Positions 1-5,029 are shown, counted from the stretch's first letter. The stretch is 6,655 nt of DNA from Deltaproteobacteria bacterium (GCA_030603465.1 JAUVXT010000148.1:1-6655), one strand, 5' to 3'. The notes: generated by a model not told the origin, from the sequence alone. Translations and numbers: made by a program.

Positions 1-179
1 GGAAGTTAGTCAATTACCTTCAGGAGTACTACAAAGAGTACGGTATCGCACCGATGATCAGACTGCTCACAAAGAACACGGGGTTCAAATTGAAATACAT
101 CTATGAACTCTTCCCATCGGGACCCGCAAAGGGTGCCTGTAAGGTAGCGGGACTTCCCAAACCTACAGGTTGTGTCTAA
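1..179 (+). CDS. dsrC: DsrC, sulfur-carrier protein of dissimilatory sulfite reduction (3' end only)
   Basis: This is the last 58 codons of dsrC, entering from the left edge in the frame starting at base 3 and ending with TAA at 177-179. DsrC is the small cytoplasmic partner of sulfite reductase DsrAB. It carries sulfur as a trisulfide between its two C-terminal cysteines and delivers it to the membrane complex DsrMKJOP. The visible part contains the family core YGIAPMIRLLTKNTGFK followed by ELFPSGPAKGAC and the flexible C-terminal arm. The arm has one cysteine in GAC and the penultimate cysteine in TGCV, separated by ten residues. Having both cysteines marks a functional DsrC rather than a TusE-type or single-cysteine relative. 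A strong hairpin terminator follows at once. The start and any upstream partner lie outside the window. Identification is by recall of the family sequence and is very secure. Confidence 0.95.
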   Translation, partial: KLVNYLQEYYKEYGIAPMIRLLTKNTGFKLKYIYELFPSGPAKGACKVAGLPKPTGCV

Positions 180-187
180 ACAAAAAT

Positions 188-227
188 AAAAAAGGGGATA
201 AAGACCAAGGTCTTTATCCCCTTTTTT
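188..227. terminator. Strong bidirectional intrinsic terminator between dsrC and dsrD
   Basis: A perfect 19-base inverted repeat (188-206 and 209-227) forms a stem with a GGGG/CCCC core, flanked by A6 on the left and T6 on the right. Either strand therefore reads as a GC stem followed by a U run. It begins nine bases after the dsrC stop and lies about 40 bases beyond the dsrD stop, so it can end both convergent transcripts. Confidence 0.93.
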
Positions 228-243
228 ATCATTCAGATGTAGG

Positions 244-267
244 AACAATCATGGTCGGAAGATTGTT
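244..267. repeat. Small inverted repeat at the dsrD 3' end
   Basis: AACAATC at 244-250 and GATTGTT at 261-267 are perfect complements with a 10-base loop, and the right arm touches the dsrD stop codon (267-269). It is AT-rich and has no U run. It may stabilise the dsrD mRNA end, or it may be chance. Confidence 0.4.
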
Positions 268-518
268 TATTCCTTCCCCGCGTCACTCATGCCGGCTTCT
301 TCAGCAGCCAGTTGGCCATCACCGGCGAGCATATACATTGTCGTGCTGCCGCTTGACCAATAGACCAGTAATCCTTCCTGAATCATCTCATTAACTATCT
401 TTTTGAACTGCCTTGGTTTCGAACCGGGAACCGCCTTCAAAAGATCACTGAAATATAGCTTCGACTTCCCCTTTTTCGCGGCGAAGTAATCTAGAACCGC
501 CTGTTTCTCATCACTCAT
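267..518 (-). CDS. dsrD: DsrD, activator protein of dissimilatory sulfite reductase
   Basis: This is a complete 83-residue DsrD, the normal length for the family. DsrD is a small cytoplasmic winged-helix protein, found mainly in sulfate reducers, that is reported to stimulate sulfite reduction by DsrAB. The signature YWSSGSTTMYML at residues 53-64 is almost identical to that of characterised DsrD proteins. It is preceded by the helical part (KLYFSDLLKAVPG, then RQFKKIVNEM). The tail after residue 65 is acidic and poorly conserved. The ATG at 516-518 has GGGAG six bases upstream (525-529) and a good promoter at 567-594. The gene is convergent with dsrC. The usual partners dsrA and dsrB are not upstream; the upstream genes are unrelated. 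The gene is therefore detached from the common dsrABD order, or is an extra copy. Function is inferred from the family. Confidence 0.94.
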   Translation of the reverse strand: MSDEKQAVLDYFAAKKGKSKLYFSDLLKAVPGSKPRQFKKIVNEMIQEGLLVYWSSGSTTMYMLAGDGQLAAEEAGMSDAGKE

Positions 519-566
519 TTTATTCTCCCATGGTTTACATAGATTGACGATTTTTTATTACATACA

Positions 567-594
567 TTTATACCCTTGCCACCGATCATGTCAA
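567..594 (-). promoter_or_regulatory. Sigma70-type promoter of dsrD
   Basis: On the minus strand a perfect -35 box TTGACA (589-594) is followed after 16 bases by TATAAA (567-572). The expected transcription start is near 560, leaving a leader of about 40 bases that contains the GGGAG ribosome site. This suggests dsrD is transcribed on its own rather than only by read-through from the hydrolase gene. Confidence 0.75.
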
Positions 595-710
595 GATTTT
601 TATTGAAACCCGCCGGAGGCGATTCCCCGGAATATCGATCCCATCCCCGGAGCATACGTGAGATTTCTTCATGTTCAGATGCGTATCAATGATTTTCTGG
701 AATCGTGTGA

Positions 711-1589
711 TTATACCTTATCCTTATGCGTGCCGGATATTTCTCCATACAGTTCAGGCCGGCGATATTTCATGAAGGACTGCATCTTATCGGATCTGAC
801 TCTATTCAGATCTTTACTATGCAATTCTCCGATTATCATTTTTTCTTCATTTCCGGTATATTGATAGAGAATTTTTCCCGTGGGACCGAGGATTACTATT
901 ACACCGGGGAAATAGAGTCCCCTGCCGTTCTCCCCTGCCTGATTGCATGCCACAACGAAGACGCCGTTGTCGAAAGCCCTCGCCGGAAGGGTTCTCGACC
1001 AGCTTTCCCTCTTATCTTCCGGACTTTTGTTGGGTGAAGCATAGGGAAAGAATATAATATCGACTCCCTGAAGGGACATTACAGTGCTAAGTTCGGGGAA
1101 ATGGCTCTCGTAACAGAGCTGTATCCCAAATGTGATGTCATCACAGCTGAAGGTTTTTATTTCCCGTCCAGGTTGATAGACATTCCTTTCCAATGGAGAG
1201 AGATGGGTCTTTCTATAAACACCGATAATGCCGGAAGGCCCCACTATTACCTGACTGATATATGGCTTTTTCGCCTTCCCCTTTTCAAGCATACCGGCCA
1301 GTATCACAATGCCGTTTTCCTTTGCCATCTTTACCAGATGATCAGTTGTGGAACCGGGAATGGACTCTGTAAATGGGTGTAAATCCTCCCGAATGCTGTA
1401 TCCGGTTATGGATAGCTCGGGAAAGCATATCATGTCCACTCCCGCGGAGGCGGCCTCCCGGACAAAGGAATCCATCCTTTTTACATTATCCGCGATGCCG
1501 CCAAACTCCGATCGCATGCATACTGCGGCTACTTTTAGATCTCTCACCTCGACTACTCTCCACGGACACCGGTTACAGGGAAGGGACAT
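711..1589 (-). CDS. Nitrilase-superfamily carbon-nitrogen hydrolase
   Basis: This 292-residue protein is a complete single-domain carbon-nitrogen hydrolase, a cytoplasmic thiol enzyme class that cleaves amides or nitriles. All catalytic positions are visible: Glu58 in FPELS, Lys127 in YRKTHL, Cys159 in QLCYESHFPEL, and the second conserved Glu134 in SPLERNVYQPG. The C-terminal YRRPELYGEI is typical of amidase-like members. The exact substrate cannot be assigned; N-carbamoyl-amidohydrolase or omega-amidase-like activities are possible. The start is uncertain. The ATG at 1587-1589 overlaps the upstream gene by 17 bases and adds a 15-residue extension with a CNRC motif. A GTG at 1542-1544, preceded by GGAGAG, would give the usual family N-terminus MRDLKVAAVCM. 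The gene is translationally close-linked to the small upstream gene, so they probably form an operon. Confidence 0.9.
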   Translation of the reverse strand: MSLPCNRCPWRVVEVRDLKVAAVCMRSEFGGIADNVKRMDSFVREAASAGVDMICFPELSITGYSIREDLHPFTESIPGSTTDHLVKMAKENGIVILAGMLEKGKAKKPYISQVIVGPSGIIGVYRKTHLSPLERNVYQPGREIKTFSCDDITFGIQLCYESHFPELSTVMSLQGVDIIFFPYASPNKSPEDKRESWSRTLPARAFDNGVFVVACNQAGENGRGLYFPGVIVILGPTGKILYQYTGNEEKMIIGELHSKDLNRVRSDKMQSFMKYRRPELYGEISGTHKDKV

Positions 1590-1923
1590 CTTCCTTTATT
1601 TCACTGTACCAGCTACAGAAATCGTACATTGCCCTGTACTTTTCTTCCCCCTTTAGAAGACCCTTGCACATATCTTTTACGGATCTAAGATATTCGGAAC
1701 TGCAATCATCCATATCACTTTCCGTCAAAAAGCGTCTGCATATGAGCGATGCCACCTGCTCCACCTTCTGGTCCCTCAGGTCAATGGGCTCCTTCGGCGC
1801 CTGGAATGGATCCCAGTTTTCGTAGCCCATCTTTTTAAGTATCTTATCTCTGCGCCGGGGAGACATTCCGTCAAAAATCGCCTTTTTCTCCCTTTCCCGC
1901 TTCTCATTCAAATCGTCCTTCAT
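1573..1923 (-). CDS. Conserved small cytoplasmic protein, function unknown
   Basis: This 116-residue, highly charged protein has no signal peptide or membrane segment. The first 20 residues are a Lys/Glu/Arg-rich helix. A motif follows that reads MSPRRRDKILKKMGYENWDP and then FQAPKEPIDLRD, and then a helical C-terminal half with four scattered cysteines (ICRR, DDCSS, MCKG, FCSW). The style resembles hypothetical proteins of sulfate-reducing Deltaproteobacteria, but I cannot name a family or function. The ATG at 1921-1923 has AGGGG nine bases upstream. The gene is first in a minus-strand operon: its TAA (1573-1575) overlaps or closely precedes the hydrolase start, suggesting co-translation. 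A palindromic site and a weak promoter lie just upstream. Codon use matches the neighbours, so it looks resident rather than transferred. Confidence 0.82.
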   Translation of the reverse strand: MKDDLNEKREREKKAIFDGMSPRRRDKILKKMGYENWDPFQAPKEPIDLRDQKVEQVASLICRRFLTESDMDDCSSEYLRSVKDMCKGLLKGEEKYRAMYDFCSWYSEIKEDVPSL

Positions 1924-1960
1924 ATATCTTTACCCCTGTTATGGTATAATGAAACAGTAT

Positions 1961-1989
1961 ATGATATCTACGTTATCATCAACAACGTA
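1961..1989. promoter_or_regulatory. Candidate operator upstream of the minus-strand operon
   Basis: Two overlapping inverted repeats occur here. ATGATA (1961-1966) pairs with TATCAT (1974-1979), and TACGTT (1969-1974) pairs with AACGTA (1984-1989). The minus-strand sequence TATACT lies just downstream near 1956-1961 and could be the -10 of the 1923-711 operon. A site overlapping the promoter would suit a dimeric regulator. The regulator is unknown and the -35 is poor. Confidence 0.4.
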
Positions 1990-2017
1990 AAGAGGTTCAA
2001 AGGGGAAAGTCAAGGGA

Positions 2018-2105
2018 AAAATGCAATTCCGGCATTTTGCCCGATGCGGCGAAAAAACTATTCATTACGACAGGGGCTTTGCGCCTGCATAAAGTGAGGA
2101 ATCTG
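2018..2105 (+). other. Structured leader ahead of the DUF2784 gene
   Basis: The region before the ATG at 2111 contains two short hairpins. One is AAAATGC (2018-2024) with GCATTTT (2032-2038) around a 7-base loop. The other is CAGG-G-GC with GC-G-CCTG around a TTT loop, roughly 2071-2087. Then comes GAGGA, about ten bases before the ATG. I matched no known riboswitch consensus. It may be a plain structured 5' leader. Confidence 0.3.
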
Positions 2106-2110
2106 TCAGC

Positions 2111-2485
2111 ATGCTTTTCAAAGTTGCCGGCCATCTTGCAGTCTTTATCCATTTTCTCTGGATTATATTTATCATACTGGGATTCCCCCTGTTTCTCTAT
2201 CTCAATCTGGCAAGATGGAGGCTCATTCATCTCGTTGCGATTATAGCAACGGTCTTTATGCAGGTGGGAGGAATTATTTGTCCCCTTACCTATATCGAGG
2301 CGTATCTGCAATCGCGGGATCTTTCCGGGACGGTCTATCCGGGCTCATTCGTAATAGAGAAAATTGAAGAGTTGATCTATGTGGAGGATTTCACCCTGGA
2401 GATAATCATGTATCTTACGGCAGTTTATCTTCTTGCCGTCATACTATCTTTCTGGATTCGTCCCATCAGGAAGAAATCTATTTGA
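2111..2485 (+). CDS. DUF2784 family inner-membrane protein
   Basis: This 124-residue integral membrane protein fits DUF2784 (function unknown) in length and motifs. It has an N-terminal helix with a conserved histidine (AVFIHFLWIIF, residues 10-20), a second segment about 38-57 and a third about 96-116. Between them lies the family hallmark ICPLTYIEAYL at 56-66, followed by a loop with YPGSFVIEKIEELIY. The C-terminus is basic (RPIRKKSI) and probably cytoplasmic. The ATG is preceded by GAGGA about ten bases upstream. The gene is divergent from the 1923-711 operon. Its TGA (2483-2485) lies just past the stop of a convergent dctM remnant (2478-2480), so the two 3' ends overlap by eight bases. 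The sequence gives no hint of what it transports or binds. Confidence 0.87.
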   Translation: MLFKVAGHLAVFIHFLWIIFIILGFPLFLYLNLARWRLIHLVAIIATVFMQVGGIICPLTYIEAYLQSRDLSGTVYPGSFVIEKIEELIYVEDFTLEIIMYLTAVYLLAVILSFWIRPIRKKSI

Positions 2486-2585
2486 ACATGATACCGGGAA
2501 GCCACCGGACCAGCCGGGGAAAGGCGACAAGCAGGATCACTCCCACGATCTGAAGTATGGTAAAGGGTACGGCAGCACACGCATA
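2478..2585 (-). pseudogene. Truncated TRAP-transporter large permease (DctM) C-terminal remnant
   Basis: On the minus strand an open frame of 35 codons ends with TAG at 2478-2480. It reads PFTILQIVGVILLVAFP and then RLVRWLPGIMFK. This is the typical last transmembrane helix and C-terminal LP motif of DctM-type TRAP permeases, which are normally more than 400 residues long. The frame is broken by a stop at 2586-2588, and upstream of it the sequence becomes AT-rich with no further similarity. No start codon or ribosome site serves it. I read it as the 3' stump of a dctM gene cut by insertion or deletion, marking the left border of the accessory region. Assignment is by motif recall on a short fragment, so it is probable rather than certain. 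Confidence 0.66.
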
Positions 2586-2607
2586 TCATCAAGAATATTA
2601 CTTTTTC

Positions 2608-2636
2608 TTGACATAGCTTTCGTCCTATTTTATCAT
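2608..2636 (+). promoter_or_regulatory. Strong promoter facing the cassette array (Pc-like)
   Basis: A perfect -35 box TTGACA (2608-2613) is followed by a 17-base spacer and TATCAT (2631-2636), five of six to the -10 consensus. Transcription would start near 2643 and run into the cassette junction at 2739 and the first cassette gene at 2790. This is the position and direction of a Pc promoter in an integron. The role is inferred from position. Confidence 0.7.
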
Positions 2637-2649
2637 GTATTTTATGACC

Positions 2650-2667
2650 ATAGAGAATATACTCTAT
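2650..2667. promoter_or_regulatory. Palindrome just after the array promoter
   Basis: ATAGAG (2650-2655) and CTCTAT (2662-2667) are perfect complements around AATATA. They lie within about ten bases of the expected transcription start, so this could be an operator or a 5' hairpin on the array transcript. No regulator is known. Confidence 0.35.
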
Positions 2668-2676
2668 TGAAAGCAA

Positions 2677-2747
2677 GCAAATTTGCCTGTTATCCGTTCA
2701 ATATCAGGATATCAGACAAAATTGCCTGATACGTAAATGTTGTATGC
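2677..2747 (+). other. attI-like left junction of the cassette array
   Basis: The junction GTTGTATGC at 2739-2747 is the exact complement of the R'' box GCATACAAC (3691-3699) of the first attC, as expected when TTGTATGC is the left end of that cassette. Left of it there is no R'' box or folded half-site, so it is not a normal attC. It has instead an imperfect direct repeat, CAAATTTGCCTGTTAT at 2678 and CAAAATTGCCTGATAC at 2717, and several TATCAG/CTGATA motifs. This resembles the arrangement of an attI site with accessory repeats. The junction is well supported; calling it attI is inference, because no integrase gene is seen. Confidence 0.45.
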
Positions 2748-2789
2748 ACAGATAAATGATAATCAAGAAAAATGTAACATTGTACCACT

Positions 2790-3674
2790 ATGAACGATTT
2801 TAGAGAATTGAGAGAAAACATAGACTCCTTGATCGGTGAAATTAAATCGTGGATTGGGAAGAAATCCATTTCTGAATCTATGCGGCGAATTGAAAAAGCC
2901 AACGAATATTTGATAAAGCTCAGACAACTTGCTGACGGCGATATTCAAAATAGGATTGTTTCAAACCGCGCTGTCGAGCTTGAATTCTTAGCGAGGAAGG
3001 TTGATGAGATATTATCGAAACGAGAGGCAGGAAAAAAGGAAGACGGCAATATTGCCCTGAAATGCAACTGGAATGATAAATATTATAAGGCTCCATGCAG
3101 TTTGACAGCATATAAATTCAATTTATCAGAGGGCAAGGCATGGTGTAGCTCCCCACTGAGTAAATGTCGAGAGTTTAGTGATGAATTATCTTTAGCGCAT
3201 CATCCTTGCTATGAGAGTATCGCACTGAAAGAAATGTACTTTGGTGCCGGATGGGATCACACAGGAGAGAAAACGCAGCCTCGCCACATATACAGCGTTA
3301 GGCGTGGCAGGTTGGCAATTTTGACGACGCGGCCACCCGGCGCTGAGGAGAAGGACAGATTAATAATCGGCTGTCTCTTTATTGAGAATGTGGCCGACGA
3401 TCCAGGTGAAGAAACTAAAATTTATGGAGACAGGGCAAAATCGATAGAAATTGATTACGACGAAACAGAAGTTAAATTTTGGGATTACTATAAGAATGCG
3501 GGGAATGAAAATCTTATACTTTGGGCATCCAGCCTATTTCGCTACATATCAGACGCGACGGTCTTAAATATTCTTAAGGGAATCGGCGAAAAATATAAAA
3601 ACTCAGGGCGTGATGTCGCCAAGATAATTGCGTTGATTCGCTACTATGAAGATTTAACAAAAAAGCCGGGATGA
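2790..3674 (+). CDS. Cassette 1: Cys-rich cytoplasmic protein, function unknown
   Basis: This 294-residue soluble protein was not recognised. Residues 1-80 are strongly helical and charged, likely a coiled coil or helical bundle. Residues 92-143 hold five cysteines (92, 103, 119, 126, 140) plus His137 and His138, ending in HHPCYES. The spacing could bind zinc or another metal but fits no standard finger. Residues 155-200 look beta-rich, including GRLAILTTRPPGAEEKDRLIIGC (split here as GRLAILTTRPP and GAEEKDRLIIGC), followed by an acidic stretch and a helical C-terminus. A PUA-like barrel is conceivable but unproven. The ATG at 2790 has no clear ribosome site; the leader has a perfect AATGT-A-ACATT palindrome at 2771-2781 instead. 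The gene is the sole gene of its cassette and is probably driven by the promoter at 2608. Defence-related roles are common in such cassettes, but nothing here proves one. Confidence 0.85.
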   Translation: MNDFRELRENIDSLIGEIKSWIGKKSISESMRRIEKANEYLIKLRQLADGDIQNRIVSNRAVELEFLARKVDEILSKREAGKKEDGNIALKCNWNDKYYKAPCSLTAYKFNLSEGKAWCSSPLSKCREFSDELSLAHHPCYESIALKEMYFGAGWDHTGEKTQPRHIYSVRRGRLAILTTRPPGAEEKDRLIIGCLFIENVADDPGEETKIYGDRAKSIEIDYDETEVKFWDYYKNAGNENLILWASSLFRYISDATVLNILKGIGEKYKNSGRDVAKIIALIRYYEDLTKKPG

Positions 3675-3692
3675 AAAGAATATTATGACAGC

Positions 3693-3785
3693 ATACAACA
3701 AAGGCATTGAGAGGGACGCGGGAATAGCCGCCTTCTTTTTCATTTCTGTGTCTGTGCTCCGCACCCCTCATGCCCGGCGTTGGAT
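3693..3785 (+). other. attC site 1
   Basis: This 93-bp recombination site has R'' ATACAAC (3693-3699) and R' GTTGGAT (3779-3785, matching GTTRRRY). Between them, after nine-base spacers on both sides, are the pairing arms around GAGAGGGACGCGG on the left and CCGCACCCCTC on the right. An extra unpaired A on the left arm is the typical extrahelical base of attC hairpins. The crossover lies between G3779 and T3780. Confidence 0.85.
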
Positions 3786-3857
3786 AAAGATGTCTATCAA
3801 GCCAAGACATAAAACTCCTGCAATCATGCCAAATAAAAAGGGGACAAGTGGATCACG

Positions 3858-4313
3858 ATGGATGAGTTGATAAAATATATCATTGCTATTGCTTGCACGA
3901 CTCTTGGTGGATTTTTGGGATATTTCATTCGCCTCTTTATTGAACATAGACTTGCAATTGATCGAATCAAAGAAAATATAAGAATCACTGAATTTAATAA
4001 AGCCGCTTCCGATTTCCGCGCCGCTTTTGCCCCAGTTATCGTCAAATTTAACCTTATCAGTGATTTCAATGCCATAGACAAAATGCTCAGAGAAGAACTT
4101 ATTCCCCAGGGTGTTGCCATTGAAAGATTCCGTCCTTTTGTCGCTTCCGAAAAACAAGAAGCCTACCAAGAGGCATGGGAGAATTATCACCAGACACATA
4201 AGAGAGAAGGCATATCCAGCGTTGACTTTCTTAGATATGCAATGGGGAAAGAGAAAGAACGTTTTAATCTTTTTAGGAAAAGAATACATGCAATCCTCCA
4301 ATTTACAGAATAA
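3858..4313 (+). CDS. Cassette 2: membrane-anchored protein, function unknown
   Basis: This 151-residue protein has one N-terminal transmembrane helix (about residues 5-27, IIAIACTTLGGFLGYFI) followed by a soluble, mostly helical domain. The domain has the pattern FNKAASDFRAAFAPV, then IERFRPFVASEKQEAYQEAWENY, and a short basic C-terminus (RKRIHAIL). This layout and the KAASDFRAAF motif are typical of a group of hypothetical proteins often carried by integron cassettes; no function is known to me. The start is set by the ATG at 3858 with GGA seven bases upstream. A tiny reading frame (ATG 3790 to TGA 3870) overlaps the start and might couple translation. The gene ends five bases before the R'' of attC2. 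An overlapping minus-strand frame (4331-3768) is judged a shadow, although its 3' end looks like a membrane helix. Confidence 0.85.
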   Translation: MDELIKYIIAIACTTLGGFLGYFIRLFIEHRLAIDRIKENIRITEFNKAASDFRAAFAPVIVKFNLISDFNAIDKMLREELIPQGVAIERFRPFVASEKQEAYQEAWENYHQTHKREGISSVDFLRYAMGKEKERFNLFRKRIHAILQFTE

Positions 4314-4317
4314 AAAT

Positions 4318-4373
4318 ATCCAACCAATCATTCAACCCGATCGCTAACGCGGCGGGTTAGCTCTACGTTAAGC
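4318..4373 (+). other. attC site 2
   Basis: This short, classic attC of 56 bp has R'' ATCCAAC (4318-4324, exact RYYYAAC), R' GTTAAGC (4367-4373, exact GTTRRRY), pairing arms AACCCG and CGGGTT, and spacers of nine and eight bases. The loop is a few bases around TCGCTAACG. The crossover lies between G4367 and T4368. Length and boxes match the shortest integron sites. Confidence 0.92.
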
Positions 4374-4386
4374 TTGGGAAATAATT

Positions 4387-4884
4387 ATGTCAGATCAATG
4401 GGCAAAAACACGTTATCTTGACGCATCAGCGCTTGTAAAACTTGTAATTGATGAAGGCGATCATCAGGCAGTTCGTTCATTTTTTCATTCAAATATCAAC
4501 TTTTGCGCGACCTCACTTTGCCTCGCAGAAGCACTTGGTGTGATAAAAGGTAAGTGGAATTACGGTCGTATTAACGAAGAACAATATTATAGTTCAACAC
4601 GTGAACTTATAATCTGGGCTTGGGGTAAGAAAATCGAGATTGATGATATAGGCCTTTTTTCACCTGAAGGCTTACAAGCTGTTGAAGATCTGGCAAGAAA
4701 ATACAAACTTGATTTATCCGATGCTTTACAGCTTCAGACTATAATGCGTGGCACTTATTCACATTTGGGTCCAAACTCAGCGTCAGTTCTTATTACCGCT
4801 GACGCTAAGCTTGCAAAGGCAGCGGAAACTGAGGGTATTCGCTCTTGGAACTGTATTGTCTCTGAATTACCAGAGTGGGCTTAA
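4387..4884 (+). CDS. Cassette 3: PIN-domain (VapC-like) ribonuclease
   Basis: This 165-residue protein consists of one PIN domain, the fold of VapC toxins and other Mg-dependent RNases. The four acidic metal-binding positions are visible: Asp12 in RYLDASALVKL, Glu49 in CLAEALGVIK, Asp112 in LDLSDALQL and Asp139 in LITADAKLAKAA. It is therefore expected to be an active nuclease. It is slightly longer than the usual VapC (about 130-140), with an insertion in the helical middle. The ATG at 4387 has GGGA seven bases upstream and lies only 19 bases after the cassette left end, so there is no room for an antitoxin in front. The stop codon (4882-4884) lies inside the R'' box of attC3. No vapB partner is seen in the cassette. 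It could be an orphan toxin, or a PIN nuclease with a different role. Confidence 0.93.
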   Translation: MSDQWAKTRYLDASALVKLVIDEGDHQAVRSFFHSNINFCATSLCLAEALGVIKGKWNYGRINEEQYYSSTRELIIWAWGKKIEIDDIGLFSPEGLQAVEDLARKYKLDLSDALQLQTIMRGTYSHLGPNSASVLITADAKLAKAAETEGIRSWNCIVSELPEWA

Positions 4885-5005
4885 CCTGGCAGTCCAGGGG
4901 ACAGCCAGGGCCAGGCCGCTACGTAAAAATTGAGATTTGAGAGTAGGTTTATCATTAGCATAGGTCAGTGGAAGCCCTGGCTGCCCCTGACCGCCGTCGT
5001 TACCT
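4879..5005 (+). other. attC site 3
   Basis: This long attC of about 127 bp has R'' GCTTAAC (4879-4885), complementary to the cassette left end GTTAAGC (4367-4373), and R' GTTACCT (4999-5005). The arms are very strong: CAGGGG-A-CAGCCAGGG (from 4894) pairs with CCCTGGCTGCCCCTG, with one extrahelical A. Spacers between R and L boxes are nine bases on both sides. R' keeps GTT but deviates from GTTRRRY at two of the last four bases. The central part (about 4912-4970) is an AT-rich variable loop. Confidence 0.85.
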
Positions 5006-5029
5006 GGCGCTACGCGCCCGGTAACGACG
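4995..5029. repeat. Strong hairpin over the right end of attC3
   Basis: CGTCGTTACC (4995-5004) pairs perfectly with GGTAACGACG (5020-5029). Inside, after one T-C mismatch, GGCGC pairs with GCGCC around a TAC loop. The left arm contains the R' box of attC3 and its crossover point. No U run follows, so it is not a standard terminator. It is 24 bases upstream of the signal peptidase gene. Confidence 0.8.

Larger units (their letters stand above)
2740..4999 (+). mobile_element. Integron-type cassette array without integrase (CALIN-like), three cassettes
   Basis: Three consecutive units each consist of one forward gene and one attC site. Their borders are fixed by the rule that the cassette's left end (TTRRRY-like) complements its own R'' box. 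Unit one runs 2740-3779 (TTGTATGC with GCATACAAC), unit two 3780-4367 (TTGGATA with TATCCAAC), and unit three 4368-4999 (TTAAGC with GCTTAAC). All genes are on the plus strand with short spacers, as in integrons. The three attC sites differ in length and sequence, as in environmental arrays assembled from different sources. No intI is visible; it may lie elsewhere or be lost. The array begins beside the broken dctM, and base composition is lower in GC than the left flank. Confidence 0.85.

Noticed and set aside
611..621. CGCC-GGA-GGCG hairpin as terminator of the hydrolase gene
   Set aside because: It has only four base pairs and no proper U run, so it is too weak to call.
2071..2087. Riboswitch before the DUF2784 gene
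   Set aside because: Short hairpins exist, but no conserved riboswitch core could be matched.
2425..2676. Remnant of an integrase gene on the minus strand
   Set aside because: The translated frames show no integrase motifs; only the dctM-like fragment is recognisable.
3790..3870. Small plus-strand frame before cassette 2 gene (MSIKPRHKTPAIMP...)
   Set aside because: It has no good ribosome site and overlaps the real start; at most it is a leader peptide.
3768..4331. Minus-strand 187-codon frame as the real gene of cassette 2
   Set aside because: The plus-strand gene has a ribosome site, a clean membrane anchor, a cassette-type domain and the normal orientation relative to attC. The minus frame is kept only as a finding.
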